NCBI GenBank assembly: GCA_031269335.1
Contig: JAISZI010000064.1
Location: 1 to 44,044 of the forward strand
Direction of reading: 5' to 3'
Origin: Puniceicoccales bacterium
Lineage (GTDB): Bacteria; Verrucomicrobiota; Verrucomicrobiia; Opitutales; UBA953
DNA length: 44,044 nucleotides
Shown here: piece after piece, positions 26,250 to 36,179 of the stretch
Layout of the letters: each line of letters starts with the position of its first letter
Position numbering within the stretch: the stretch's first letter is position 1
Program-made: the position numbers and the translations under genes
Notes under the pieces: generated by a model
What the model saw: the letters and a program-made list of their open reading frames with translations, nothing else
Database searches by the model: none
Told to the model about the DNA's origin: nothing

Positions 26250-29200
26250 ATGGCTTGTTCACAAAGCAGTAATCTCGTCCGAATCATCACGGGTGCGCCA
26301 CCGGCGGCGACTGGGTTGGCTGTGGCTTGCCTCGTGAAAGACGCTGGTGCCGAGGTGGTTATGATCGCTGCGGCGAATTTGGGACGGGCGGAAGCGGTGG
26401 CGGAAGAAATGTCCTTTTTTAGCAACGAAATCGCAGAGGGGGCGCGCCCGCGCATCCTCGCCTTGCCGCCTTCGATTGCCGGAAGCGAGGGAGAGTTCGA
26501 CCAAATGTGTGATTTGTTGGGCACACTGGCGGCGTTGCGCCACGAGAAGAAAAACGCGGGCGCACCGCTTGTCATCGCCTGTTCGCCTGCGGCGTTGCAG
26601 CAGCCCTGTCCGACACCGGAGGCGTTGAACGGGCGTGAGTTAACTCTGCGCAAGGGAATGCGCATAGAGATGCGCGCACTTGTCGAAGCGTTGGCGCACG
26701 AATTTGGTTACGATCATGAAGCGGTTTGCGAGACCCCCGGGCAGTTCGCGGTGCGCGGCGGAATCGTGGACGTCTATCCGTTAAATGCCGAAGCACCCGT
26801 GCGCATCGATTTTTTCGGTGATGAAATAGAATGCATCCGAATTTTCGATCCCGCCACGCAAGTCACCGACCGCGACGCCCGGCAACCGGATTCAACGGTG
26901 ATCTGCGCGCTGCTCGCCGCGGAAAAAGCGATGTGCGCGGGAGCGTTCGTGCAACACCTGCCCAAAGACGTCCTGTGGGTGGTAGTCGAACCAGAGGCTC
27001 TCGACGCGACGGAATCCCGCGAAATCGCCGCCCTGTGCGAAAACGGCGGATCGCTGGCGATAGTGAGCGAGTTTGACGCCGCCCCGCCGGACGCCCTGCC
27101 GCAAGGAAGCACGGAGACGAATGTCGAACATTGGGTCGGACGGGACATGGCGGCGTTGTTCGGGGCAAATTTTGACGGACTTCCGGGGATGGAACGGCTT
27201 GCGGCAGAAGAAAATCTGCGGACGCAGACCTTGCGCGAGTTGGAACAGCGGCGGGCGGCGGGCGCACGGGTAAGGATTGTAGCCGAGACGGAAGGCGGCG
27301 CAGCACGGCTGCGGACACTCGTCGCCGAGGCAGGCGGCGCGCCGGAAGACGTCGTCACCGGATTGATCCCCGCCGGATTCGTGCTTGAACGCTGGCACGG
27401 GGAAACGGCGTTAGTTGTCGCAACAGAGCGCGAATTATCCGGGCGTTTCCGGCGCAGATCACCAGCCATCCGGCAACGGCGGCTCCCCCGCAAGGCACAA
27501 GTCGAGCAATTGCTTGATTTCAACGAATTAGCGGACGGCGACCTGTTGGTGCACCTGCGCCACGGCGTTTGCGTTTACAGAGGGATCAACCGGATTGGCA
27601 CCGGCGCGAGAAACTCGGCTAAAGAGGAAATGATTTCGTTGGAATTTGACAGCAAGGTGACCACGCATCTGCCCCTTCGCGAAGCGCATCTGCTGACGCG
27701 TTACGTCGGCTTGCGCAAGGCAATCCCCAAGCTCGGGAAAATCGGTTCTACCACTTGGTTAAAGGCGCGCCGCGATGCCGAAGCTGCCACCGCTGAATTT
27801 GCCTCCGATCTGCTTTCGTTGCAGGCTCGCCGCCAATCGAAACCCGGGTTCGCCTTCCCTCCCGACGAGGCGTTGCCGTGGTTTCACGATTTTGAACGCG
27901 CCTTCCCGCACACCGAAACCCCCGACCAAAGCCGCGCCATCGCCGAAACCAAGTGCGACATGGAACGTCCTGCGCCGATGGACAGGCTCATCTGCGGCGA
28001 CGTCGGCTACGGCAAGACGGAAATCGCCCTGCGTGCCGCCTTCAAAGCAGTGCTGGGCGGATGCCAAGTCGCCATCCTCGCCCCTACCACCGTGCTCGCC
28101 CAACAACACTTCAACACCTTCCGCGAACGCTTCGCCAAATACCCGCTCACCGTCGAAATGCTCAGCCGTTTCCGCAAACCAGCCCAACGCGCCCGCATCA
28201 CCGCACAAATTAACGACGGCCGCGTGGACATCGTCGTCGGCACCCACGCCCTCCTCTCAAAAACGGTTAAATTTCATCGCCTCGGCTTGCTCGTCATCGA
28301 CGAAGAACACCGCTTCGGCGTGCGCCAAAAAGAAACCATCAAACGCCTCCGCGAAAACGTGGACGTGCTCTGCATGAGCGCCACGCCCATTCCACGCACC
28401 CTCCACCTCGCTCTAATGGGCGCACGCGACCTGAGCGTCATCGAAACCCCGCCCCGCGAACGCCTGCCCATCCGAACGCTTGTGCGCACCTACGACGAAA
28501 AACTCATCCGCGACGCCATCAGCCACGAGTTGGGGCGCGGCGGTCAAGTCTTCTACCTGCATAACCGAATTGAAACCATCGAGAGCGTCGCTGCTCGTCT
28601 GAAAGAAATTGTCCCAAACGCACGCTTCGGCGTCGGGCACGGCAAAATGGGCGAAACCGTCCTCGAAGAAATCATGACGCGCTTCGTTTCGGGCGGATTC
28701 GACGTGCTCGTCTGCACAACTATAATTGAGACCGGTCTCGATATTCCCAACTGCAACACCCTCATCATCGAAGGTGCCGACCGCTTCGGTCTCGCCCAGC
28801 TCTACCAACTGCGCGGGCGAGTCGGCAGATTCAACCGCCAAGCCTACGCCTATCTCCTTTTGCACAAAAATCTTCCCCTCCTCGACCCCGCCAGAAAACG
28901 CCTCTCCGCAATCCGCCAACACGACCAACTCGGCGCCGGGCTGCGCATCGCCATACGCGACCTCGAACTGCGCGGGACGGGTAACTTGCTGGGGCGCGAG
29001 CAAAGCGGGCACATCGCCAGCATCGGTTTCGACCTCTACTGCCAATTGCTCCGCCAAAATGTCGCCCGCTTAAAAGGCGAACCGTTCGCCTCTTCCCTCC
29101 GCTGCGAAGTCCGCCTCGACTTCACCCGCGAAGGCACCCTCTCCGGCAGCACCGACGACGAGCCCGAAACAGAGACCGCCACCGAATCCCACGCCTACCG

Positions 29201-29678
29201 CGTCTTGCGCAACCAAGAACTCGACGACGAACGCTGCGAAACCGTGGACGCCACGCTCCCCGCCGACTACATCACCGACGTCCGCCTGCGCATCGATATG
29301 TTTCGCAAAATAGCAATGGCTTCCACCCCTGACACCGTCGCCCAGATCGAAGCGGACATGGTTGACCGCTTCGGCAAACTCCCGCCGCCCGCAGCCGCCT
29401 TCGTCTCCCTCGCCGCTATAAGGTGCATCGCGGAATCCCGCGGCGTCATAAGCGTCGAAACAGAGGGAAACCGCTTAAAATGCAAACGGCTCCGCACCGG
29501 CAACAACAACGGCGCCGGCAACGACGAATTTATTAAACTCGGCGCCAATTTTCCTCACCTCACGCACCGCTCTCCTTTGCGCCGGCTCCGCGAAATAAAA
29601 AATTTTCTCCTCCGGCAACCGCCCTTCAAACCCGCGCCCAGCCCGCGCAAAACACCCCCAAAAAGGCAAGAGGGATAA
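26250..29678 (+). CDS. mfd: Transcription-repair coupling factor
   Basis: Translocase that removes stalled RNA polymerase and recruits UvrA. The product of 1142 residues matches the family. In order: a UvrB-like N-terminal part (FAVRGGIVDVYPLNAEAPVR), the RNA-polymerase-interacting domain (GDLLVHLRHGVCVYRGI), Walker A GDVGYGKTEIALRA, DEEH in VIDEEHRFGVRQKE, MSATPIPRTLHLAL, LYQLRGRVGR, the TRG motif (LRIAIRDLELRGTGNLLG) and a C-terminal D7-like domain with a basic tail. The ATG at 26250 is chosen because upstream in-frame starts overlap the divergent dUTPase; its Shine-Dalgarno (AGGA) is very close. Confidence 0.95.
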   Translation: MACSQSSNLVRIITGAPPAATGLAVACLVKDAGAEVVMIAAANLGRAEAVAEEMSFFSNEIAEGARPRILALPPSIAGSEGEFDQMCDLLGTLAALRHEKKNAGAPLVIACSPAALQQPCPTPEALNGRELTLRKGMRIEMRALVEALAHEFGYDHEAVCETPGQFAVRGGIVDVYPLNAEAPVRIDFFGDEIECIRIFDPATQVTDRDARQPDSTVICALLAAEKAMCAGAFVQHLPKDVLWVVVEPEALDATESREIAALCENGGSLAIVSEFDAAPPDALPQGSTETNVEHWVGRDMAALFGANFDGLPGMERLAAEENLRTQTLRELEQRRAAGARVRIVAETEGGAARLRTLVAEAGGAPEDVVTGLIPAGFVLERWHGETALVVATERELSGRFRRRSPAIRQRRLPRKAQVEQLLDFNELADGDLLVHLRHGVCVYRGINRIGTGARNSAKEEMISLEFDSKVTTHLPLREAHLLTRYVGLRKAIPKLGKIGSTTWLKARRDAEAATAEFASDLLSLQARRQSKPGFAFPPDEALPWFHDFERAFPHTETPDQSRAIAETKCDMERPAPMDRLICGDVGYGKTEIALRAAFKAVLGGCQVAILAPTTVLAQQHFNTFRERFAKYPLTVEMLSRFRKPAQRARITAQINDGRVDIVVGTHALLSKTVKFHRLGLLVIDEEHRFGVRQKETIKRLRENVDVLCMSATPIPRTLHLALMGARDLSVIETPPRERLPIRTLVRTYDEKLIRDAISHELGRGGQVFYLHNRIETIESVAARLKEIVPNARFGVGHGKMGETVLEEIMTRFVSGGFDVLVCTTIIETGLDIPNCNTLIIEGADRFGLAQLYQLRGRVGRFNRQAYAYLLLHKNLPLLDPARKRLSAIRQHDQLGAGLRIAIRDLELRGTGNLLGREQSGHIASIGFDLYCQLLRQNVARLKGEPFASSLRCEVRLDFTREGTLSGSTDDEPETETATESHAYRVLRNQELDDERCETVDATLPADYITDVRLRIDMFRKIAMASTPDTVAQIEADMVDRFGKLPPPAAAFVSLAAIRCIAESRGVISVETEGNRLKCKRLRTGNNNGAGNDEFIKLGANFPHLTHRSPLRRLREIKNFLLRQPPFKPAPSPRKTPPKRQEG

Positions 29679-29735
29679 TTGACGAAACCGTAATTCCTAA
29701 TTCGCAATTTTTCCCGCGTCCCGTTTTCTCGCGCC

Positions 29736-31793
29736 ATGCCTCCTTCAATCGAATTTCTCTGGCTAATTCCCACGCTGCCACTGATCGCAGCGGCGGTGGG
29801 CGCAGTCGTGCCACGGCGACACCGCTTGATCGCTTCCGGCGCGGCACTGGCAGCGATGGCGGCGGCATTCGCGCTTTCCTGCATCGCGCTGCCCATGGCA
29901 ATCGCCAACCCCGGCGCCCCCGCGACAAGCAACTTTCTCTGGATCGAGACCGGCGCACTCAAAATCTACTTCGGCGTCCTGCTCGACCCGCTTGCGGCAC
30001 TCATGCTGGTAATGGTCTCGTTTGTCGGATTTTTAATTTTCCTCTTCAGCACCGTTTACATGCGCGATGACGAAAACTACGCGAAATTCTTCTCTTTCCT
30101 CAGTCTTTTCGCCGCCGCCATGCTGGGAATGCTCGTCGCGAACAGCCTCCTACTCGTGTTCATTTGCTGGGAACTTGTAGGGCTGGCGTCCTACCTGCTC
30201 ATCGGATTCTGGTTTCACAAACCCGCCGCCGCTGCCGCCGCGAAAAAAGCGTTTATCACCACGCGCATCGGCGACATCGGGTTCCTGCTCGGTCTGCTCT
30301 GGCTGCACCACGCCACCGGCACGCAGCTCTTCTACGACGGCGGCGCAGGTTGCCTTGAACAAGCGACACTGGCGAAACTCGCCCTCAACGCGCTTCCCTG
30401 CGGTCTGGCAATCTCGTCCGCCATCGGGCTGCTTTTCTTCGCCGGTGCCGCCGGCAAATCCGGACAATTCCCGCTCCATGTCTGGCTCCCCGACGCGATG
30501 GAAGGACCGACACCCGTTTCCGCCCTCATCCACGCCGCGACAATGGTGGCGGCGGGCGTGTTTCTCATGGTGCGCGTGTTTCCGCTTCTGGCATTCGACG
30601 CGGACGGCACAGTGCTCACGGTCATCGCTTATACCGGCGCATTCACGGCACTGCTGGGCGCACTCATCGCGGTAGCCCAAAACGACATCAAACGCGTGTT
30701 GGCGTTTTCCACCGTGTCCCAACTGGGCTACATGATGCTTGCCATCGGCGTCGGTTGCCCGCAGGCGGCTATTTTTCACCTCCTCGCGCACGCCTTTTTC
30801 AAGGCACTGCTCTTCCTCGGTGCCGGTTCCATTATCCACGCCGCCCACCACGAACAAGACATACGCCGCATGGGCGGGCTGGCATCGCGCATGAAAATCA
30901 CGTTCGCCACCTTCGCGACAGGCATGATGGCGCTCTCCGGCGTCCCGTTTCTTTTCTCCGGTTTCTGGTCAAAAGAAGCCATCCTCCACGGTGCCCAGCA
31001 CTGGCAACCTTCCCAAATCCCGTTCTGCATCGCGCTCCTCGCCGTAACGCTGACCGCATTCTATATGACGCGCCTCATGGCGTATGTCTTCTTCGGGACG
31101 GCACGTTCGCACGCCGCAGCAAGCGCAACCGAAAATAGCCGCGCCGTGACAATCCCGCTGATCGCACTCGCCGTCTGCTCCGTCGTCTTCGGCTTCTTCA
31201 TCACTCCCGCGTGGTCGTGGCTCTATTCAAAAATATCCCAAACCGGCACCGCCGCAGCGACAACCGCCCCGTTGTTCGACCCCTCAAAACTCCTCGACGG
31301 CGCAGGGCTGACGCTGGCTTCCATCGCATTGGTCGCCCTCGGCATCGGCTCGGCTTGGAAAATCTACGGACGCCGCGAACTCAAAACCGCCACCGACTCG
31401 CTCGAAAAAGCGTTTCCCGCATTCTGGCGCACCTTGGAAAACCGCCTATATTTTGACGAGATTTACGCCGCCACCATCTTCAAGGCGCACAACGGCATCG
31501 CCGCGTTCGCCGACGCCCTTGACCGGCACCTAATCGGAGGCTGCGTCCGCTTGACCGGCAAACTCGGCAACATCATCGGCCTCGTAAACAGAGACATCGT
31601 CGAACCCGGCATAAACACCAGTTTCGCCACGAGCGCCGAAAGTCTCCGCACCGCCGGCACGGCATACTCGCGCTCCCAAAACGGCGACATCCGCAGCTAC
31701 CTCCGCATCCTCGCCTTCGCATTCGCCATCATCGCCGCCGCCTGCATCCTCTTTCTCGTTATTCGCATGATTGCAACCCTCCCCACAGCGTAG
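29736..31793 (+). CDS. nuoL: NADH-quinone oxidoreductase subunit L
   Basis: Antiporter-like proton-pumping membrane subunit of complex I. The 685-residue product has about fifteen membrane segments, the WELVGLASYLLIGFW motif, SGQFPLHVWLPDAMEGPTPV and SALIHAATMVAAGVFLM with its conserved Lys/His region, AQNDIKRVLAFSTVSQLGYM, and a long C-terminal extension with the LYFDEIYAA and lateral-helix region found in NuoL. The neighbours are mfd and a ROK protein, not nuoK or nuoM, so it is separated from the rest of a nuo operon, or works with another ion-pumping complex. Confidence 0.9.
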   Translation: MPPSIEFLWLIPTLPLIAAAVGAVVPRRHRLIASGAALAAMAAAFALSCIALPMAIANPGAPATSNFLWIETGALKIYFGVLLDPLAALMLVMVSFVGFLIFLFSTVYMRDDENYAKFFSFLSLFAAAMLGMLVANSLLLVFICWELVGLASYLLIGFWFHKPAAAAAAKKAFITTRIGDIGFLLGLLWLHHATGTQLFYDGGAGCLEQATLAKLALNALPCGLAISSAIGLLFFAGAAGKSGQFPLHVWLPDAMEGPTPVSALIHAATMVAAGVFLMVRVFPLLAFDADGTVLTVIAYTGAFTALLGALIAVAQNDIKRVLAFSTVSQLGYMMLAIGVGCPQAAIFHLLAHAFFKALLFLGAGSIIHAAHHEQDIRRMGGLASRMKITFATFATGMMALSGVPFLFSGFWSKEAILHGAQHWQPSQIPFCIALLAVTLTAFYMTRLMAYVFFGTARSHAAASATENSRAVTIPLIALAVCSVVFGFFITPAWSWLYSKISQTGTAAATTAPLFDPSKLLDGAGLTLASIALVALGIGSAWKIYGRRELKTATDSLEKAFPAFWRTLENRLYFDEIYAATIFKAHNGIAAFADALDRHLIGGCVRLTGKLGNIIGLVNRDIVEPGINTSFATSAESLRTAGTAYSRSQNGDIRSYLRILAFAFAIIAAACILFLVIRMIATLPTA

Positions 31794-32019
31794 CTCTTGC
31801 GAAAAAAAACGCCGTCCCCAAACCCACGCAGCCACAAAAAAAGCCTCCGCTCAGAACGTTCCTATTCAAAGCTCCTTAACCTTTTGTGTTAAGTTGGAAC
31901 TCACCTCGATCGGCATTTCCCTCATGAGTAGAGAGTAACGCCACCGAAGCTTAACGAGTCCCATAATCTATTTTTAGCATAGGAATGGAGCACTTTGACG
32001 GATTCTCGTTTCCAGCAGA

Positions 32020-32140
32020 GGCGGCGTCTGTCTCTGCCCCTCCCCGCTCCGTTTGCAAGGGAAAACGCAGCGGCAGCCGCGGTGCCCCCACTGCGCCTCT
32101 GCTGCGCTTATGTCGCGCCCCCTCCGCGACGTAAGATTAG
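32020..32140. repeat. Dispersed repeat relative in the nuoL-ROK spacer
   Basis: The 405-bp space 31794-32198 has no supported gene. This part contains CGCTTATGTCGCGCCCCCTC and other C-rich palindromic pieces resembling the reverse complement of 16920-17010 (GTGCTTATGTCGTGCCCC). The flanking bases hold nothing recognisable. Confidence 0.45.
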
Positions 32141-32198
32141 GGGCAATTCGATAAAATCCCGTTGCCGAGGCAAACAAGCGGTGTTCCTTTCACGGCAC

Positions 32199-33605
32199 AT
32201 GAAAAACACTCCGTTAAACATAGCACCTCTGCATAGACCGGAAATTGACCCAACTTTCACCCCGGCGATCCTTTGGAACAAAGCCTATCGCGCGCTTTGC
32301 GCCAAGACACAGGCTTCCACGCCCCTTGTTTTTTCGCTTTCCCGCCCGGACGGAACGATATCGTCCTTCCGCACGGTTTGCCTGCCTCACGAGGGCAATT
32401 TCGCCTTGTTAAACGAGGTCTATGTCGAGCGCATCCTGAAATTCCTCCTCTGGGCGCGCGGCGCCAACAAAGTTGTTCTCGCCGGTCCCAACGCCGCAAG
32501 ACTCGTTCCCGCCCTCCGCGATACTTACAGCACCGGCGGCGCACGGGCGTTTGACTGCAACTTCGTCAAAAAGCTCTTCGACACCGATCTCGAAATTGAC
32601 GCGCTCAACGACGAATCCGCCCTGCCCCTCGACACTACCCCGCTTTTATCAATGGGGCGTAACCTTGACGGGTGCCGCATCGGCTTCGACCTCGGCGGCA
32701 GCGACCGCAAATGCGCCGCCCTTATCGACGGCAAAGTCGTCTTCTCCGACGAAGTCAAATGGGACCCCTATTTTCAGCCAGACCCCCAATACCATTACGA
32801 CGGCATTCGCCACTCCCTGCGCCTCGCCGCCGACCATTTGCCACGGGTTGACGCCATCGGCGGTTCTGCGGCGGGTATCTATATTAATAATGCCACACGC
32901 GTCGCCTCGCTCTTCCGGGGTGTCACCGATCCCGCCCTGTTCAACTCACGCATTAAGAACATATTTCCCACAATCGCCCGCGAATGGGGCGTGCCCTTTG
33001 AAGTGCTCAACGACGGTGATGTGACGGCGTTGGCGGGATCAATGAGCATGGGCAAAAACGCCATAATCGGTATCGCAATGGGAACGAGTGTGGCGGGCGG
33101 TTACGTGGACACCCGCGGACACCTCACGAATTGGCTAAACGAACTCGCCTTTGTCCCCCTCGACTACCGCGAAAATGCTCCCGCCGACGAATGGTCGGGC
33201 GACCTCGGTTGCGGCGTGCAATACTTCTCCCAACAAGGCATCGCACGCCTTTTACCCCTCGCAAACATACACCTCGCAACGGAATTAAAAGCACCAGAAC
33301 GGCTTAACGAGCTGCAGCGTCTCATGGCAAACGGCGACCCGCGGGCACGCAAAATCTACGACGCCGTAGGGGTCTGCCTCGGCTATTTCCTCGCGCATCT
33401 GGCAGACTTTTACGCCTACGAACACCTCCTCCTCATGGGCCGCGTCGCCAGCGGCGATGGCGGTTCGGTGATAATCGAAAACGCCCGCCGCGTGCTCGCA
33501 GATGAGTTCCCCGAATTGAACATCAACCTCGTCGTCCCCGACGAAAAAGAAAAACGTCACGGGCAAGCCATCGCCGCCGCCAGCCTGCCCGCTCTGCGCA
33601 AATGA
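32199..33605 (+). CDS. ROK-family protein with long N-terminal extension
   Basis: Probable sugar kinase or ROK-type regulator. The 468-residue product has about 155 unassigned residues first, then the ATP phosphate-binding start GCRIGFDLGGSDRKCAAL, the catalytic-type Asp in VLNDGDVTALAG, and GIAMGTSVAGGYVD. The usual zinc motif with Cys-x-Cys-Gly and a following Cys is not seen; SGDLGCGVQYFSQQG occupies that place. No helix-turn-helix is evident in the extension. The ATG at 32199 is the first plausible start; the open frame to 31995 covers repeat-like sequence. It overlaps the next gene by ATGA. Confidence 0.78.
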   Translation: MKNTPLNIAPLHRPEIDPTFTPAILWNKAYRALCAKTQASTPLVFSLSRPDGTISSFRTVCLPHEGNFALLNEVYVERILKFLLWARGANKVVLAGPNAARLVPALRDTYSTGGARAFDCNFVKKLFDTDLEIDALNDESALPLDTTPLLSMGRNLDGCRIGFDLGGSDRKCAALIDGKVVFSDEVKWDPYFQPDPQYHYDGIRHSLRLAADHLPRVDAIGGSAAGIYINNATRVASLFRGVTDPALFNSRIKNIFPTIAREWGVPFEVLNDGDVTALAGSMSMGKNAIIGIAMGTSVAGGYVDTRGHLTNWLNELAFVPLDYRENAPADEWSGDLGCGVQYFSQQGIARLLPLANIHLATELKAPERLNELQRLMANGDPRARKIYDAVGVCLGYFLAHLADFYAYEHLLLMGRVASGDGGSVIIENARRVLADEFPELNINLVVPDEKEKRHGQAIAAASLPALRK

Positions 33606-34450
33606 CAGACTCCCCCATTTCCAGCCGTCAAAATCCGCACGTAAAGGCGGTGGCTCGATTGCGCGAACACAGCGAGAGAAACGCTCTCAAATTGTTTCTT
33701 ATAGAAGGACTTCGAGAATTATCACGGGCACTTGCGGCGCGAAAAAACATGGTCGCAGAAATTTATTTTTGCCCCGCCTTGTTCAAAAATGCCACAGGCG
33801 CGGCAACCCTGCTGACAACGGCTCAACGGCACGGGATAACACTGCGCGAATTAAGCAAAGGAGCTTTTGAAAAAGTAAGCGGTCGCGAGGGCGCCGACGG
33901 GCTTCTGGGGGTGGCTCGGATGTGGGACGTCTCCCTTGAAAACCTCACCTTGCCAGAAAACCCGCTCGTGCTCGTCGTGGAAGCGTTGGAAAAACCGGGC
34001 AATCTCGGCGCACTCTTCCGCACGGCAGACTCGGCGGGCTGCGCGGCATTGCTCTGCTGCGACGCGGTGGCGGACGTGTTCAACGCCGGAGTAGTCCGCG
34101 CCTCGCAAGGAGCGGTGTTCGCGCTGCCGTGCGCCGTTGCGTCAGCAGAGGCAGTGGCGGCATTTTTGGCGAAAAACAAAATCGCGGTGTTCGCCGCGGC
34201 GCCAAACGCGACAAAACGCTATTGGGAGGCAGACTGGCGCGGCGCGACAGCATTAATCCTTGGCAGCGAAAAGAATGGGCTGTCGGCATTCTGGCTGGAG
34301 CGCAGCGGAGTAGAAACATTGAGCATCCCACATGCGGGCATCTCGGACTCGCTAAACGTTGGCGTCGCAGGATCGGTGTGTTTGTTCGAGGCAGTCCGCC
34401 AGCGCACCCTCGCCAACGAAGACGCTCCGGAGACACGTTGCGCAACTTAA
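33602..34450 (+). CDS. RNA 2'-O-methyltransferase, SpoU/TrmH family
   Basis: SAM-dependent methyltransferase with a knotted fold acting on rRNA or tRNA. The 282-residue product has an N-terminal substrate-binding domain (SRQNPHVKAVARLREHSERN) and the three SpoU motifs: EKPGNLGALFRTADSAG, LILGSEKNGLS and IPHAGISDSLNVGVAGS. The exact target cannot be read from sequence. It is translationally coupled to the ROK gene through an ATGA overlap. Confidence 0.9.
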   Translation: MTDSPISSRQNPHVKAVARLREHSERNALKLFLIEGLRELSRALAARKNMVAEIYFCPALFKNATGAATLLTTAQRHGITLRELSKGAFEKVSGREGADGLLGVARMWDVSLENLTLPENPLVLVVEALEKPGNLGALFRTADSAGCAALLCCDAVADVFNAGVVRASQGAVFALPCAVASAEAVAAFLAKNKIAVFAAAPNATKRYWEADWRGATALILGSEKNGLSAFWLERSGVETLSIPHAGISDSLNVGVAGSVCLFEAVRQRTLANEDAPETRCAT

Positions 34451-34552
34451 TGGAAACAACGGTGTTTTCTTTCCTCGACTTCTGTCACATGAGCCACGGG
34501 CGGAACCCTATCAAAAAAATCAAGAGTTTGTTCGTCTTTCTTCCCTTTCCAA

Positions 34553-35032
34553 ATGCCACAGCCTTCACCAAAAAATCCGGGCACTGCGCCACGATCCACC
34601 GAAAACAAAAGCAGGAATAAATCCGACTCGGGTAACGCGATACCGCCGCCGCCCTCGTCCGTTGCACCACGCATTTCCCCACCCGCCGCACCCACCACCG
34701 AACGACCGCCTGCCGCCTCACCTGCAAAAAACACCGCTCAACCTTCACCACGGCGGGCTGTGTCCGCCGCTCACCCGACTCCGTTAAGAGCTGCGGCGCA
34801 TCCGACGCCGGCAAGCACCCCCCACCCCGCAGCGGCAGTACCTGCGGCGGAACGTTCTCGCCAACGCGTTATCATTATTGAGGAAGGGGGCAGTTCAACC
34901 TGGGGAAAGCTGTTTCTCATCTGCGTAATTTTCTTCATCATAGCAGCGACGATCTACTACTTATCCCGCTTTCACGAAGGGGGGCTTTCAGGGCTATTCG
35001 GCACAATCGGCATTGTCACCCCTTGCAAGTGA
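34553..35032 (+). CDS. Hypothetical Pro-rich single-pass membrane protein
   Basis: A 159-residue frame with a long Pro/Ala/Ser-rich, basic N-terminal half (PPPPSSVAPRISPPAAPTTE), then one membrane segment (WGKLFLICVIFFIIAATIYYL) and a short tail ending GIVTPCK. There is no signal peptide, so the Pro-rich part is probably cytoplasmic. I do not recognise the family. The last 17 bases overlap the convergent SUI1 gene. Codon use agrees with a real gene, but low complexity limits certainty. Confidence 0.6.
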   Translation: MPQPSPKNPGTAPRSTENKSRNKSDSGNAIPPPPSSVAPRISPPAAPTTERPPAASPAKNTAQPSPRRAVSAAHPTPLRAAAHPTPASTPHPAAAVPAAERSRQRVIIIEEGGSSTWGKLFLICVIFFIIAATIYYLSRFHEGGLSGLFGTIGIVTPCK

Positions 35033-35423
35033 ACCCCGCCCGGCGCAGCCACTCGGCAATGCGGGGACGCTCATCGCCATTCACCTCAATCTCGTCAATG
35101 CCGGCACTCGTGCCGCCCGTCCCAAAACTTGTCTTGAGCGAACGCAGGAGTCGCTCCCGATCCGCCGCCGACAAGCGTTTCACGCCCTCGCCAAATACTA
35201 CCGTAACCGTCTTGCCACGGCGCCCAGCCTTTTCAATGCGCAGGTGAACTTCGCCCCGGCGCACAACGCATTTTTCGACGGCACCTTTGCCTCGTGCCGC
35301 CTCTGATCCTGCCTCAACCGGCGTTGCCGCAATAGGTTGCGTCGAAATAGAAAGTGCTGCAAAGGGGGTGTTGAGAAGCGGAGACCCGCCGCCTGTTGAA
35401 ATTTTCGGTCGCTTAGTTGCCAT
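35016..35423 (-). CDS. SUI1/YciH-family translation initiation factor
   Basis: Bacterial relative of eIF1, thought to influence initiation fidelity. The 135-residue product has an unstructured first half, then the SUI1 domain: VHLRIEKAGRRGKTVTVVFG, the helix DRERLLRSLKTSFGTGG, and IEVNGDERPRIAEWLRRAGF. The ATG at 35423 (MATKRPKIS) is chosen; the longer frame adds residues unlike the family. It is convergent with, and overlaps, the membrane-protein gene. Confidence 0.88.
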   Translation of the reverse strand: MATKRPKISTGGGSPLLNTPFAALSISTQPIAATPVEAGSEAARGKGAVEKCVVRRGEVHLRIEKAGRRGKTVTVVFGEGVKRLSAADRERLLRSLKTSFGTGGTSAGIDEIEVNGDERPRIAEWLRRAGFTCKG

Positions 35424-35681
35424 GGTAGCGTGAGGACGGTTGTCGGTTGGAAGAAGGGGCGAGGAATGCCGGAAAAAGAGAGAATCAAAAGTAAAAAGGT
35501 GAAAAGGGCGGCGACGGCGCACAAAAAATATAACCAAAAGCACGCATTACGCCCGTCCACTCTTATTTCAACCCACCCGCCTGCAAAAAAACCTTTCCCC
35601 GCCGCGCCGCTTCCGTTTCATACAACCATCTCCGGGGTCTCCTGCGGATTTTTCTCACAAGCTCACACACAAAACACAGTC

Positions 35682-36098
35682 ATGATCAAAAAGATAGACC
35701 ACCTCGGCATCGCCGTTCCCAAGCTCGCCGATGCCGTGCCTTTTTACCGCGATGTCCTCGGTCTCAAATACCACGGACAAGAAGAAGTCGCTGATCAGAA
35801 AGTCATTACCGCATTCTTTGAAGCGGGCGACGTGCATATCGAATTGCTCGAACCGACTTCGCCGGAAAGCCCAATAGCAAAATTTATCGAAAAAAACGGA
35901 GGGCGCGGCGGAATCCACCATGTCGCCTACGCCGTTGACGACCTCCCCGCCAAACTCGCCGAATACGCTGCAAAGGGAGTCGCCCTCATCGACAAACAAC
36001 CCCGCCGCGGCGCGAATAAGAAGCTCATCGCCTTCCTTCACCCCAAAAACACCACAGGCGTGTTGACAGAGCTGTGCATGGACAACCCCGATGCCTGA
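35682..36098 (+). CDS. mce: Methylmalonyl-CoA epimerase
   Basis: Interconverts the R and S forms of methylmalonyl-CoA. The 138-residue glyoxalase-fold protein has IDHLGIAVPKLADAVPFYRD with a metal His, IELLEPTSPESPIAKFIE, GIHHVAYAVDDL with a second His, and the final LTELCMDNPDA. The start at 35682 gives the standard N terminus. It is the first gene of the methylmalonyl-CoA decarboxylase set, 81 bases before the alpha subunit, which supports a succinate-propionate pathway. Confidence 0.94.
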   Translation: MIKKIDHLGIAVPKLADAVPFYRDVLGLKYHGQEEVADQKVITAFFEAGDVHIELLEPTSPESPIAKFIEKNGGRGGIHHVAYAVDDLPAKLAEYAAKGVALIDKQPRRGANKKLIAFLHPKNTTGVLTELCMDNPDA

Positions 36099-36179
36099 TG
36101 GCAACACGGTAAAGTTTTCTCAACGGTTTGCACGCACGCAACTTCTGCATCTTCTCTTCTTTCAAAACCAGTTTCACAA

